The notes under the pieces were generated by a model. That model saw only the letters and a program-made list of their open reading frames with translations, was not told the origin of the DNA and searched no databases. 36,841 nucleotides of DNA from Alteromonadaceae bacterium (GTDB lineage: Bacteria; Pseudomonadota; Gammaproteobacteria; Enterobacterales; Alteromonadaceae), in the NCBI GenBank assembly GCA_015491935.1, contig WGGB01000128.1:1-36841 (forward strand). Reading direction: 5' to 3'. Of the stretch, positions 1 to 8,265 are shown piece after piece (position 1 is the first letter of the stretch; the number at the start of each line of letters is the position of its first letter). A program made the position numbers and the translations under genes.

Positions 1-389
1 AGCACGTACAGTGGCAAACAGTAAAACCTAAAAGTTTTCCTGTGCTTAAGGAGATAGGTACCGCGCCTATTAGTTTACAAAAATCAAAAAATAAAACACA
101 ACGTATGCTAATGGCAATGAATGCATCAAAACTATCCGCTTATGCTGAATTGGCTGAACAAGTTTATGGTCAACAAATTACAGGTTCAACAACAATGTCA
201 GATTTATTAATTAGAAATCAAACATTAAAAGCATCAGTACAAGGGATCATTCGAGGAGCAAAAGTGCTTGCAAGTTATCCTGTTGGTGATACTTATACGA
301 CTGAACTCAGTTTGAATTTTGAAGATGTCTTTGCATTGTATGAAACACAACAAAGAAGAAGAGAAGTTAAATCGGTAGATTATTTTTAA
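1..389 (+). CDS. flgP: FlgP-like flagellar lipoprotein (LPP20 family), 5'-truncated by window edge
   Basis: The frame is open from base 3, so the gene begins upstream of the window; about 128 C-terminal residues are visible. An in-frame GTG at 42 is not a convincing start because coding similarity continues upstream of it. The segment RMLMAMNASKLSAYAELAEQ and the following VYGQQITG are typical of the LPP20/FlgP outer-membrane lipoproteins, which in Vibrio stabilise the polar flagellum at the outer-membrane rings (family knowledge). The N-terminal signal peptide and lipobox cannot be seen. The gene converges on flgN, the same layout as flgOP next to flgN-flgM-flgA in Vibrio, and this supports the assignment. 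Confidence 0.8.
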   Translation, partial: HVQWQTVKPKSFPVLKEIGTAPISLQKSKNKTQRMLMAMNASKLSAYAELAEQVYGQQITGSTTMSDLLIRNQTLKASVQGIIRGAKVLASYPVGDTYTTELSLNFEDVFALYETQQRRREVKSVDYF

Positions 390-451
390 TTTTATCGTTT
401 TAACTTTTATTGCCCTGAATTAGGAAAACCACGTCGTTTATAAACAACTAA

Positions 452-463
452 TATCGCAAGGTA
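452..463 (+). repeat. 12-bp repeat TATCGCAAGGTA, left arm of inverted pair around flgN
   Basis: TATCGCAAGGTA lies in the gap between flgP and flgN. Its exact reverse complement, TACCTTGCGATA, is at 959-970 between flgN and flgM. The pair flanks flgN. Function is unknown. Confidence 0.5.
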
Positions 464-484
464 GTTAATTTTTTAAGGTTAACT

Positions 485-913
485 TTAAGCTTTAATGCCA
501 ATAGAGCGAACATTAATATTTGTTTTACCTTTATCATCATAAGTCATTGAATTATTAGTAATGCTTTTTTGTAGCATATTTTTAAAACGATTGATTGATA
601 TTTGACTGTTATTGATTATTTGCCCATTTATTTCATTTTGCTCTTTACAGTTTTTGAATAACTCAATAATTTGTCCTACTTTATTATGAAAAAGAGGTTC
701 TTTTTGTAAATCTTTCAACGTAGTATGTTGACTAATGGCTTGATCTAGTTGATTTATGCTTGTTAGTGATTTTTCTTTTTCATGTGTTTGTGCCTCTAAA
801 CTTGATAGATCTCTATTTTTTAAAAGACTTAACTCATCAATTAATAAAGTTTGCAGTTTAGTTAATGCAGTTAACTGTAAATTTAGTAATTTATTAATAT
901 TGTCAACGTTCAT
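485..913 (-). CDS. flgN: FlgN-type flagellar chaperone for hook-associated proteins
   Basis: A 142-aa protein, the usual FlgN length. It is mostly helical with heptad-like Leu/Gln stretches (NKLLNLQLTALTKLQTLL, then a charged region with TSINQLDQA), as expected for this small all-alpha export chaperone. FlgN family members hold FlgK and FlgL in the cytoplasm and deliver them to the type III export gate. It is the last gene of flgA-flgM-flgN, 102 bp after flgM, and likely shares the FliA promoter in front of flgM. FlgN sequences diverge strongly, so the call rests on position, length and helical character as much as on motifs. Confidence 0.8.
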   Translation of the reverse strand: MNVDNINKLLNLQLTALTKLQTLLIDELSLLKNRDLSSLEAQTHEKEKSLTSINQLDQAISQHTTLKDLQKEPLFHNKVGQIIELFKNCKEQNEINGQIINNSQISINRFKNMLQKSITNNSMTYDDKGKTNINVRSIGIKA

Positions 914-958
914 TTTAATTCTCTTTTGTTTACTCTATTCTCATTTTATCTAGTACTT

Positions 959-970
959 TACCTTGCGATA
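959..970 (-). repeat. 12-bp repeat, right arm of inverted pair around flgN
   Basis: TACCTTGCGATA is the exact reverse complement of 452-463. It lies 45 bases upstream of the flgN start codon, in the flgM-flgN gap. On the coding strand of flgN it reads TATCGCAAGGTA. Confidence 0.5.
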
Positions 971-1015
971 ACTCTAGACGTTATTATTGAAAAAGTTAAA
1001 TAAAGCAAAGTAAAA

Positions 1016-1336
1016 TTAAGATAAAGCAAATTCAAAATTAGACATATTTTGTGCTAATTTTTCTGCATCAATTTTATATTCACCAGACATAATTGCCTTT
1101 TTCAGTTTTGCTATTTTTTTCGGATCTATTTCTGGCGCATCATGCGTTTTTTTTTGTAACTCTCGTAACTGTTTAGCTTGAGGTGTTAACGAAACAGAGT
1201 CTTGTCCAGAATGTTTTACTTGAGCAGATTTTAATGCCGCTTGACTTGCTTGCTCTTTTGCCGCGACTTGCTGTTGCTCAACCTTTTGTTGTACTTGTGG
1301 TGTGTTGCTATTTAATTTGTTGATATTTATAGACAT
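1016..1336 (-). CDS. flgM: FlgM anti-sigma-28 factor
   Basis: A 106-aa protein, typical for FlgM. The N-terminal half is low-complexity and Gln/Ala rich (QQKVEQQQVAAKEQASQAAL), as expected of the disordered part that passes through the export channel. The C-terminal half has the FliA-binding signature: SVSLTPQAKQLRELQ near residues 48-62, then IDPKKIAKLKKAIMSGEYKI and a final helix. FlgM binds FliA until the hook is complete and is then secreted. The gene is preceded by its own FliA-type promoter, giving the usual feedback loop, and sits between flgA and flgN. Confidence 0.93.
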   Translation of the reverse strand: MSININKLNSNTPQVQQKVEQQQVAAKEQASQAALKSAQVKHSGQDSVSLTPQAKQLRELQKKTHDAPEIDPKKIAKLKKAIMSGEYKIDAEKLAQNMSNFEFALS

Positions 1337-1376
1337 AATATTTACCTGTTGGCAATTAACCTTATTACCTAACTTG

Positions 1377-1403
1377 TTATCGGCAAAAGAACTAATAACT
1401 TAA
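1377..1403 (-). promoter_or_regulatory. FliA (sigma-28) promoter before flgM
   Basis: On the minus strand the sequence reads TTAAGTTA, 11 bases, then GCCGATAA. The consensus is TAAAGTTT-N11-GCCGATAA, so the -10 box is a perfect match and the -35 matches at 6 of 8. The -10 lies about 40 bases upstream of the flgM ATG. It would give flgMN late expression independent of flgA. Confidence 0.85.
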
Positions 1404-1409
1404 CTAAAA

Positions 1410-2102
1410 TTATAAATTTATTTCAACCTGAGTTGATGATTTTATTTTTGCTGAAATAATTCTTCCTGAACGGCTATTTTTAACTTTAATCGTTTGATTT
1501 TTAATTCCATCCATTAACGCGATGCCTGATGTTTGAATGTTAAAATTATTAGCATTCGCATTGATGATAACCTGTTCGCCTTTACAAACCAAACAAGTAT
1601 TTTTGCGATTGATTATTTTTCCTTTAGAAATTGATTTAGTTGCTTTTACACCAGTTAATTTGTCAAGCGCAGTTATATATTCGCCCCTAATTTTAAACGT
1701 TTCTTTAGATATAACCATTAAATTGTCGCTACTAAGAGGAGAACCTTTAGCAATGTAGCGTTGAGCAACAACAACAGGAATAACTTGGCTTATCTTTGCT
1801 GTGACAAAAATACGCCAACTATTTGGAGAGTCACAGCTTATTTGTACATTAATATTACGACTTTTATGTTTTTTTGGCGTGCTTATTTTTAAAAGTTGAT
1901 CACAAGACTTAATTTTTATTCTGGGATCTATTGCACTGATCTCTATTTGTAACTTTCCTTGTTCAGGAATAGTTAATTGTTGTTCTAAATATGTTTTTAT
2001 TAAATTTTCAAGGTAAACACTATCAAATTCTTGAGAAAGCGTATAAGGTGAAAATAGATTTGAAAAACATGAAAATAACAGTAATATCTTTAACTTGCTC
2101 AT
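1410..2102 (-). CDS. flgA: FlgA P-ring assembly periplasmic chaperone
   Basis: A 230-aa protein with an N-terminal signal peptide (MSKLKILLLFSCFSNLF..., cleavage expected around residues 22-24) and a C-terminal SAF-type domain from about residue 108 (VVVAQRYIAKGSPLSSDNL, then GVKATKSISKGKIINRKN). FlgA family proteins help FlgI polymerise around the rod in the periplasm. The domain order and length fit the family. It is first of the minus-strand flgA-flgM-flgN set and divergent from cheV. A 73-bp gap with a sigma-28 promoter separates it from flgM. Confidence 0.92.
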   Translation of the reverse strand: MSKLKILLLFSCFSNLFSPYTLSQEFDSVYLENLIKTYLEQQLTIPEQGKLQIEISAIDPRIKIKSCDQLLKISTPKKHKSRNINVQISCDSPNSWRIFVTAKISQVIPVVVAQRYIAKGSPLSSDNLMVISKETFKIRGEYITALDKLTGVKATKSISKGKIINRKNTCLVCKGEQVIINANANNFNIQTSGIALMDGIKNQTIKVKNSRSGRIISAKIKSSTQVEINL

Positions 2103-2139
2103 AATTTTGTGATTAATTTATTAAGTAAATTTAAATACT

Positions 2140-2164
2140 CGTCTATGCTTATAGATAGTAGACG
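2140..2164. repeat. Inverted repeat in the flgA/cheV divergent region
   Basis: CGTCTA at 2140-2145 and TAGACG at 2159-2164 form a 6-bp inverted repeat around a 13-base centre. It lies about 40 bases upstream of the flgA start, in the 214-bp divergent gap. It could be an operator or a leader hairpin; nothing further supports either. Confidence 0.3.
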
Positions 2165-2232
2165 AAGGTGGCTTAACAAATAGTGTCAAAATTTAAACGG
2201 GAAGTTAAGCTATAAGTGTTAATAATCAAGAA

Positions 2233-2262
2233 TTGTACCTCTTTTTATGAATTTATTATAAT
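2233..2262 (+). promoter_or_regulatory. Possible sigma-70 promoter of cheV
   Basis: TTGTAC at 2233-2238 and a perfect TATAAT at 2257-2262, separated by 18 bases, lie about 55 bases upstream of the cheV ATG. No sigma-54 or sigma-28 element is visible in this gap. The region is AT-rich, so a chance match is possible. Confidence 0.4.
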
Positions 2263-2316
2263 TTAATAGAGAGAATTACAATATAAAAACGCACAATAAA
2301 TTTTTATGAGGTTGCT

Positions 2317-3246
2317 ATGGCCGGTATTTTAGATTCTGTTAATCAACGAACCCAGTTGGTAGGACAAAACAGACTTGAATTGTTGTTATTTAAATTAGTA
2401 GGTCGACAGCGTTTCGGCATTAACGTATTTAAAGTTAGAGAAGTTTTACAATGCCCTAAACTGACAGTTTTACCTAAACAAGACAGTTATATTAAAGGTG
2501 TTGCGCATATTCGCGGACAAACCATTTCGGTTATTGATATGAGTAAGGCTATTGGTGCTCCTGCTATACAGCAGACAGACGAGTCTTTTATTATTATTGC
2601 TGAATATAATCGTAGTGTGCAGGGTTTTTTGGTTGCAGGCGTTGAGCGTATAGTAACCTTAAGCTGGAAAGACATGATGCCACCACCAGAAGGTGCTGGT
2701 AAATCAAGTTATTTAACGGCTGTTACCGAAATAGATGGTGAAATGGTTTCTATATTAGATGTTGAAAAAGTCTTAAATGAAATTAACCCTGTTTCAACAG
2801 AGTTAAGTGAAGACGTTATTGATATACACGTTGGCGATGATTTGGGTGACAAGGTTGTAATGATTGCTGATGATTCAACCGTTGCGCGTAATCAAGTGAA
2901 ACGAGCGTTAGAGCCTTTAGGTATTAAAATGATTTTGGCCAAAAATGGTCAAGATGCATTAGATCAATTATTGGCTATTGAAGCTGAATGTGAAAATAGT
3001 TTATATGAAAAAGTGGCTTTGCTAATTTCAGATATTGAAATGCCTGAAATGGATGGTTATACCTTAACGGCTGAAGTTAAAGCAAATGAACGTATGCGGC
3101 AAGTGCCAGTTATATTACATACATCATTAAGTGGTGTTTTTAATAATGCTATGGTTGAAAAGGTCGGAGCAGAAGATTTTATTCCTAAGTTTCATCCTGA
3201 CGAACTTGCTACCGCAGTAAAAAAATGGTTGAAAATAGAGAGCTAA
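2317..3246 (+). CDS. cheV: CheV chemotaxis coupling protein (CheW-REC)
   Basis: A 309-aa protein, the usual CheV size, with two domains. Residues about 20-160 are a CheW-like coupling domain (GINVFKVREVLQCPKLTVLP, then GVAHIRGQTISVIDMSKAIG). Residues about 178-305 are a response-regulator receiver domain with acidic pair D185/D186, phosphoacceptor D239 in SDIEMPEMDGY, T269 and K291. CheV couples chemoreceptors to CheA and is tuned by phosphorylation. GAGGTTGCT just before the ATG supplies the ribosome site. It precedes cheR and flgB, as in Vibrio polar flagellar clusters. Confidence 0.96.
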   Translation: MAGILDSVNQRTQLVGQNRLELLLFKLVGRQRFGINVFKVREVLQCPKLTVLPKQDSYIKGVAHIRGQTISVIDMSKAIGAPAIQQTDESFIIIAEYNRSVQGFLVAGVERIVTLSWKDMMPPPEGAGKSSYLTAVTEIDGEMVSILDVEKVLNEINPVSTELSEDVIDIHVGDDLGDKVVMIADDSTVARNQVKRALEPLGIKMILAKNGQDALDQLLAIEAECENSLYEKVALLISDIEMPEMDGYTLTAEVKANERMRQVPVILHTSLSGVFNNAMVEKVGAEDFIPKFHPDELATAVKKWLKIES

Positions 3247-3365
3247 ATTAATTCAACTTGTAGTAGTTATATATTTCAGTAATGCGTATCTAAGCTAGTA
3301 TCTTAACGTGGCTTGGGTATATAATTAACTAGTTTATTAAACAGTACATATAAAGGTAATGATTA

Positions 3366-4196
3366 GTGTCACCAAGACAACTAGATGATAACAGTTATCA
3401 ACAATTTCGGGTCTTTTTAGAGCAGCAGTGCGGCATTGTACTGGGTGAAAATAAACAATATTTAGTTAAAAGTCGTTTAGCGCCATTAATGTCTAAATTT
3501 AATGTTAGCTCGTTGGGAGACTTGGTTGCTCGAACCTTAAGCCCAATAGAGCGGCAGTTACGTGCCGCTGTTATTGATGCCATGACGACAAATGAAACGT
3601 TATGGTTTCGTGATGAGTACCCCTTTACTTTATTACAAAATAAGTTATTACCAGAATTATCAGGAAAACGTTCTGCGGTTAAAATTTGGTCTGCAGCTAG
3701 TTCCTCTGGTCAAGAACCATACTCCATTGCTATGTCAGTGTTAGAATACCAGCAAAAAAATCTAGGAAAACTTACTTCTGGAGCGCAAATTGTCGGCACG
3801 GATATTTCGGAAACTATGTTAGAGCATTGTAAATATGGACATTATGATGGTTTAGCGATAGCGCGTGGATTATCTGCTACACGAAAACAGCAGTTTTTTG
3901 AAGCGGGTGATAACGGCATGTTAAAGCTTAAAGATAATGTAAAACGTATGGTAACCTTTAGACATTTAAATTTATTAAATAGCTATAGTTTGTTGGGGCG
4001 GTTTGATATTGTTTTTTGTCGTAACGTTTTAATTTATTTTTCACCTGATATAAAACGTAAAATTATTGCACAAATACATGGTGTGTTAAACCCTAAAGGA
4101 TATCTGTTTTTAGGCGCTTCTGAGTCTTTATCGGGGCTAAGTCAAGACTTTAATATGATCCGTTGCAATCCTGGTATTATTTATCAAAAAAAATAA
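3366..4196 (+). CDS. cheR: CheR chemoreceptor glutamate methyltransferase
   Basis: A 276-aa protein with an N-terminal helical CheR_N region (about residues 8-60) and a SAM-dependent methyltransferase domain. Visible motifs are TTNETLWFRDEYPF near residues 76-89, IWSAASSSGQEPYSIAM (SAM loop), VGTDISETMLEHCKYG (acidic SAM-binding segment) and FDIVFCRNVLIYF. It methylates glutamates of chemoreceptors using SAM for adaptation. The start is a GTG: an ATG a few bases upstream at 3359 is in another frame, and AAAGG at 3352-3356 gives a suitable ribosome site. It lies 119 bp after cheV. Confidence 0.95.
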   Translation: MSPRQLDDNSYQQFRVFLEQQCGIVLGENKQYLVKSRLAPLMSKFNVSSLGDLVARTLSPIERQLRAAVIDAMTTNETLWFRDEYPFTLLQNKLLPELSGKRSAVKIWSAASSSGQEPYSIAMSVLEYQQKNLGKLTSGAQIVGTDISETMLEHCKYGHYDGLAIARGLSATRKQQFFEAGDNGMLKLKDNVKRMVTFRHLNLLNSYSLLGRFDIVFCRNVLIYFSPDIKRKIIAQIHGVLNPKGYLFLGASESLSGLSQDFNMIRCNPGIIYQKK

Positions 4197-4246
4197 ATAA
4201 TATTTTTCTTATCTGCTTTAGTCCCTTCTGAATAAATAATTTAAAC

Positions 4247-4264
4247 TTGGTATAGAACTTGAAT
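4247..4264 (+). promoter_or_regulatory. Weak sigma-54-like element before flgB
   Basis: TTGG-TATAGAACTT-GAAT has the -24 GG at 4249-4250 and correct N10 spacing, but the -12 dinucleotide is GA instead of GC. It lies 35 bases upstream of flgB, the expected place for a class III promoter. The imperfect -12 makes this tentative. Confidence 0.4.
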
Positions 4265-4296
4265 GACTACTTTCAATAATATGGAGGTAGCATTTT

Positions 4297-4701
4297 ATGG
4301 CTATTAATCTTGATAATATTTTTGCACTAAATACGAATGCTCTCATACTTAGAGGTAAGAGAGCTGAATTGATTTCGAGTAATATTGCTAATGCCGATAC
4401 ACCGGGCTATAAAGCAAAAGGCATGGATTTTCAAAAATTGCTAGCACAATCAATGCAAAATCAAAATAAAAATATGAGTATGTCTAAAACCAACGGTAAA
4501 CATTTAGATATGCGCATGGCATTAAATGATAATGTAGAATATCGCGTCCCCAATCAACCCGATACAGGTGATGGTAATACTGTTGATGTACAAGTGGAAC
4601 GAAACTTGTATTTACAAAACTCATTAGAATACCAAGCTAGTTTACAATTTATTAATGGCAAAATTAAAGCGATGCGTAAAGCGATTACGGGAGGTCAATA
4701 A
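4297..4701 (+). CDS. flgB: FlgB proximal rod protein
   Basis: A 134-aa protein of standard FlgB length. It has the N-terminal rod/hook signature (ELISSNIANADTPGYKAKGMDF, residues about 24-45) and a C-terminal helix with LQNSLEYQASLQFINGKI. FlgB is one of the axial proteins that start the rod above the MS ring. A GGAGGT site precedes the ATG. Its TAA overlaps the flgC ATG by one base (TAATG), indicating translational coupling in flgBCDE. Confidence 0.96.
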   Translation: MAINLDNIFALNTNALILRGKRAELISSNIANADTPGYKAKGMDFQKLLAQSMQNQNKNMSMSKTNGKHLDMRMALNDNVEYRVPNQPDTGDGNTVDVQVERNLYLQNSLEYQASLQFINGKIKAMRKAITGGQ

Positions 4702-5120
4702 TGAGTTTATTTAATGTATTTGATATCAGTGCCACAGGCATGGCAGCTCAATCCATTAGATTAAATACTACTGCGAGTAATATTGCTAATGCTGATAGTG
4801 TGAGTAGTAGTATTGATCAAACGTATAGAGCTAGAGAACCAGTTTTTGCCGCTCAATTACAAAAAGCTGCCGCAGGGCAAGAAGCATCGGTAGGTGTTGA
4901 TGTATTGGGTATTGTTGAGAGTGACAAACCTCTGCAAATGGAATACTCACCTAATCATCCCATGGCAAATAAGGATGGATATATTTTTAAACCGAATGTA
5001 AATGTTATAGAAGAAATGACTAATATGATTTCTGCATCGCGTTCGTATCAAACAAATGTTCAGTTAGCTGAATCAGCTAAAAACATGGTGAATAAAACCT
5101 TGTTATTAGGTCAACGTTAA
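4701..5120 (+). CDS. flgC: FlgC proximal rod protein
   Basis: A 139-aa protein. The rod-family N-terminus is present (FDISATGMAAQSIRLNTTASNIANADS) and the FlgC-typical C-terminus contains PNVNVIEEMTNMISASRSYQTNV. It forms part of the proximal rod together with FlgB and FlgF. The ATG overlaps the flgB stop by one base. Confidence 0.96.
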   Translation: MSLFNVFDISATGMAAQSIRLNTTASNIANADSVSSSIDQTYRAREPVFAAQLQKAAAGQEASVGVDVLGIVESDKPLQMEYSPNHPMANKDGYIFKPNVNVIEEMTNMISASRSYQTNVQLAESAKNMVNKTLLLGQR

Positions 5121-5170
5121 ACAGATTTAAGGTTATTTAGTTTACTTATGTTTTTATTTAGGAGTTCAAG

Positions 5171-5857
5171 ATGGAGTCAGTAAAAAATAGTGGCGTATTA
5201 GATGGTTTGCGTTGGCAGAAGGAAACAACCCCAGTAGCCAAAGAACGTAATGATATGTTAACCCAAGCTGATTTTTTTGCTTTGTTAACACAAGAACTTT
5301 CTTATCAAGACCCAACCAAGCCCGTTGATAACAATCAAATGATCTCTCAAATGACGGGGTTTTCTACTACGGATGGTATAAGTAAATTAAATGATAGGTT
5401 TGAAAATTTTTCTAGCATGATGGGTTCAAGTCAGGCGTTACAAGCATCCTCTTTGGTAGGACGTAGTGTTTTAGTTGATGATAATCGTTTTGAAATGGTT
5501 GATGGTGATACCACTAAAGGGAAGCTCAAACTTGATAAGCCGGCGAGTAATGTCATGGTATTTGTTGAAAACTCTTCTGGTGCAGTTGTACAGCAAGTAC
5601 CTTTGGGTGATGTCTCTCGTGGAGAGTTTGGTTTTGAATGGGATGGAAAGTTAGCTAACGGTCAACAAGCAAGTTCTGGTTTTTATCGTTTTCGCGTTGC
5701 TGGCTTAGTTGATGGTCAGGCTTCAGAATTACAAGCATTAACATATCGAAATGTTGACAGCGTTACTTTAAGTGGTGCTGGTGGGCAAGTTCAATTAAAT
5801 CTTCAGGGTGGAAATTCAATGTCTTTATCCGACGTTGCTGAAATTTCACAAGGTTAA
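5171..5857 (+). CDS. flgD: FlgD hook-cap / hook scaffolding protein
   Basis: A 228-aa protein. Residues about 27-70 carry the FlgD export/assembly signature (LTQADFFALLTQELSYQDP, KPVDNNQMISQMTGFS). The C-terminal half has the FlgD Ig-like and Tudor-like region with NGQQASSGFYRFRV. FlgD caps the growing hook and is discarded when the hook is complete. It is preceded by an AGGAG site, 50 bp after flgC, and followed 18 bp later by flgE, its client. Confidence 0.95.
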   Translation: MESVKNSGVLDGLRWQKETTPVAKERNDMLTQADFFALLTQELSYQDPTKPVDNNQMISQMTGFSTTDGISKLNDRFENFSSMMGSSQALQASSLVGRSVLVDDNRFEMVDGDTTKGKLKLDKPASNVMVFVENSSGAVVQQVPLGDVSRGEFGFEWDGKLANGQQASSGFYRFRVAGLVDGQASELQALTYRNVDSVTLSGAGGQVQLNLQGGNSMSLSDVAEISQG

Positions 5858-5875
5858 ACAGGTAGGAGTACAAAT

Positions 5876-7285
5876 ATGTCTTTTAATGTCGCGTTAAGCG
5901 GGCTAAATGCAGCTCAAAAAGATTTAGACGTTACGTCGAATAATATTGCTAACGTTAATACTACGGGGTTTAAAGAATCTCGTGCTGAATTTGTTGATGT
6001 GTATGCATCATCATTATTGTCATCGGGCAAAACTAAAGTGGGTGATGGTGTTCTAACTTCAGATGTTGCTCAGCAATTTCATCAAGGGAGCATTAAATTT
6101 ACTAATAACTCACTTGATTTAGCAATTACTGGCAATGGTTTTTTTGCTACTCGTCCAGATATCACCTCGTTAGAAACATCATTTACCCGCGCAGGTGAAT
6201 TTAAACTAAATAATAATAATTTTATTGTTAATTCACAAGGTGAACATTTATTAGGTTTTGATGTTAACACGGACGGTTCATCATCATCGGTGAGTTTAAG
6301 TACGGCGAAACCCGTACGTATTCCTACTTCTTCTGGAGCACCACAAAAAACATCAGCCGTTGATGTTCGTATGAATTTACCTGCGGGTGATAGTTATATT
6401 ACAGGGGCGCCAGGAACTTTTGATCCTAAAGATCCATTAACCTATAACAGTTCTACTTCGGTTAGTGTATTTGATTCCTTAGGCAAAAGTCATGTGATGA
6501 CGTATTATTTTATTAAAGATAACCCAACCACTAACCCTAATGAGTGGATTGTGACTACGGCCGTGGATGGAACTATGGTGCCTTTAGTTGCTGATACAGT
6601 AACTCCTGCTAATAATGCGTCGAATACTGTTGGTACTGTTGCTGGTTCACCATTAGCTCCTGCTGGTGTGCAAGGAGGGCGACTAGTTTTTGATTCGTCT
6701 GGAGATTTTAAAGCAATCCAACCTAGTGTTGGTTTAGTGACTGTGCCCCTTGGTTCTCCAATTCCTACACCTGTTCCACCAGGTGCAGGCGTATTAACTA
6801 ATGGCTCTGATCAAATGCAGACTATTAAAGTTGACTTTAATTTAGATCCCGCTGGACCTAACCCTAATGAACCCACTCAGTTTGCATCAAATTTTGAAGT
6901 AACCTCATTAGAACAAAATGGCTTACCAGTAGGTCGATTAACGGGGATTGATATTGGCCCCGATGGTTTAGTTTTAGCCAGTTTTAGTAATGGTACTTCG
7001 CAGCCATTATCACGTATAGCTTTAGTTAATTTTGCTAATAATCAAGGGTTAACACAGGTAGGGAGTTCATCATGGAAAGCGAGTATTTTATCGGGTGAAC
7101 CTTTAGCGGGCGAAGCAGGGTCGGGGACTTATGGTACTATCAATTCATCTGCGCTTGAGCAATCTAATGTTAACTTAACCAATGAATTAATCGACTTGAT
7201 TTCGGCACAGCGTAACTTCCAAGCAAACTCTCGTGCTTTAGAGGTAAGTAATACGTTAAATCAAAATATTTTACAAATACGATAA
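5876..7285 (+). CDS. flgE: FlgE hook protein
   Basis: A 469-aa hook subunit. The N-terminus (SFNVALSGLNAAQKDLDVTS followed by NNIANVNTTGFKESRAEF) and the C-terminus (NVNLTNELIDLISAQRNFQ) are the D0 halves shared by all flagellar axial proteins. The middle holds the FlgE-specific domain with SVSVFDSLGKSHVMTYYF near residue 200. A Pro-rich stretch (GSPIPTPVPPGAG) around residue 300 lies in the variable outer domain. It ends the flgBCDE transcript, being followed by a stem-loop terminator and a new sigma-54 promoter. Confidence 0.97.
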   Translation: MSFNVALSGLNAAQKDLDVTSNNIANVNTTGFKESRAEFVDVYASSLLSSGKTKVGDGVLTSDVAQQFHQGSIKFTNNSLDLAITGNGFFATRPDITSLETSFTRAGEFKLNNNNFIVNSQGEHLLGFDVNTDGSSSSVSLSTAKPVRIPTSSGAPQKTSAVDVRMNLPAGDSYITGAPGTFDPKDPLTYNSSTSVSVFDSLGKSHVMTYYFIKDNPTTNPNEWIVTTAVDGTMVPLVADTVTPANNASNTVGTVAGSPLAPAGVQGGRLVFDSSGDFKAIQPSVGLVTVPLGSPIPTPVPPGAGVLTNGSDQMQTIKVDFNLDPAGPNPNEPTQFASNFEVTSLEQNGLPVGRLTGIDIGPDGLVLASFSNGTSQPLSRIALVNFANNQGLTQVGSSSWKASILSGEPLAGEAGSGTYGTINSSALEQSNVNLTNELIDLISAQRNFQANSRALEVSNTLNQNILQIR

Positions 7286-7308
7286 GTTTAATCCTACTCT
7301 TATTTATA

Positions 7309-7343
7309 TTGCCACCTTGTTATTTACTTGGTGGCAAATTTTT
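7309..7343 (+). terminator. Rho-independent terminator after flgE
   Basis: TTGCCACC at 7309-7316 pairs with GGTGGCAA at 7330-7337 (8 bp, 13-base loop), followed by a T-rich run (ATTTTTAT). It lies 24 bases after the flgE stop and separates flgBCDE from flgF. Confidence 0.8.
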
Positions 7344-7381
7344 ATCTCTCATTTCTACCTTTATTTTTTTAAATACATCAT

Positions 7382-7399
7382 TTGGCATTTTTATTGCAT
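7382..7399 (+). promoter_or_regulatory. Sigma-54 promoter before flgF
   Basis: TTGGCATTTTTATTGCAT has GG at 7384-7385 and GC at 7396-7397 with exact N10 spacing, plus the preferred TTGCA at -12. It sits between the flgE terminator and flgF, about 43 bases before the flgF ATG. It probably starts an flgFGHIJ(K) transcript. Confidence 0.85.
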
Positions 7400-7439
7400 T
7401 ATTCTATTTTATTTCGATTAATAAATAGTGAGATTGACT

Positions 7440-8234
7440 ATGGATAAGATGCTTTATATTGCAATGAGTGGCGCTAAACAAAATATGCGTGCTTTATCCA
7501 TTACGGCGAATAATTTAGCAAACAGTAATACAGTAGGCTTTAAAGCTGACTTAGCTCAGGCGAGGAGCATGCAAGATTTTGGTGCTGGTTTACCTACCCG
7601 TGTTTTTGCAATGACTGAAAGTCCCAGTCAAAATTTTGACAGGGGTGCGCAATTAACAACAGGTAGGCCATTAGATGTAGCTATTGAAGGTGATGGCTGG
7701 ATCGCTATACAACCTCTTGCTGTTGGTGATGCAAGTACAAAAGTTGGTCTTGCCTCGGTAAAATCAATGGTTGCAGAAGAAGCTTATACACGTCAAGGTG
7801 AATTACACCTTAATGAAGAAGGGCAATTAGAAACCGCTAAAGGCGGCGTTGTTTTGGGTGAAAGTGGTCCTATTACTATCCCTTTACCCGTCAGTAATAT
7901 TCATATTTCTAAAGATGGTGCCATTATGGTACAGCCAGAAGGGGCACCTAATAATGTACAAGAAGAAGTTGCTCGTATAAAGCTTGTTAATCCAGATGTT
8001 AGAGACATAGAAAAAGGCGCGGATGGTTTTTTTCGTCGCAAGGATGGTAAAACAACCGAGGCTGATGTGAATGTTGCGATAAGAGACGGAGCACTAGAAT
8101 CTAGCAACGTCAATCCTGTTCATGAAATGACACAAATGATTAATTTACAACGTCAATTTGAAATGCAATTAAAGCTAATGAAAACGGCAGAAGAAAATGA
8201 TTCAAGTGCATCCGCTTTATTAAGAGCATTCTAA
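7440..8234 (+). CDS. flgF: FlgF proximal rod protein
   Basis: A 264-aa protein from the ATG at 7440. An in-frame GTG at 7428 would add MRLT, but family members begin MDKMLYIAMSG, so the ATG is preferred. The N-terminal rod signature (ALSITANNLANSNTVGFKAD) and the C-terminus (NVNPVHEMTQMINLQRQFEMQ) are clear. FlgF is the proximal rod subunit next to FlgG. The gene starts the sigma-54 unit that runs through flgG, flgH, flgI and flgJ with short gaps. Confidence 0.95.
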   Translation: MDKMLYIAMSGAKQNMRALSITANNLANSNTVGFKADLAQARSMQDFGAGLPTRVFAMTESPSQNFDRGAQLTTGRPLDVAIEGDGWIAIQPLAVGDASTKVGLASVKSMVAEEAYTRQGELHLNEEGQLETAKGGVVLGESGPITIPLPVSNIHISKDGAIMVQPEGAPNNVQEEVARIKLVNPDVRDIEKGADGFFRRKDGKTTEADVNVAIRDGALESSNVNPVHEMTQMINLQRQFEMQLKLMKTAEENDSSASALLRAF

Positions 8235-8265
8235 TGAATTTAACATATAACTATCGAGGTGAATT

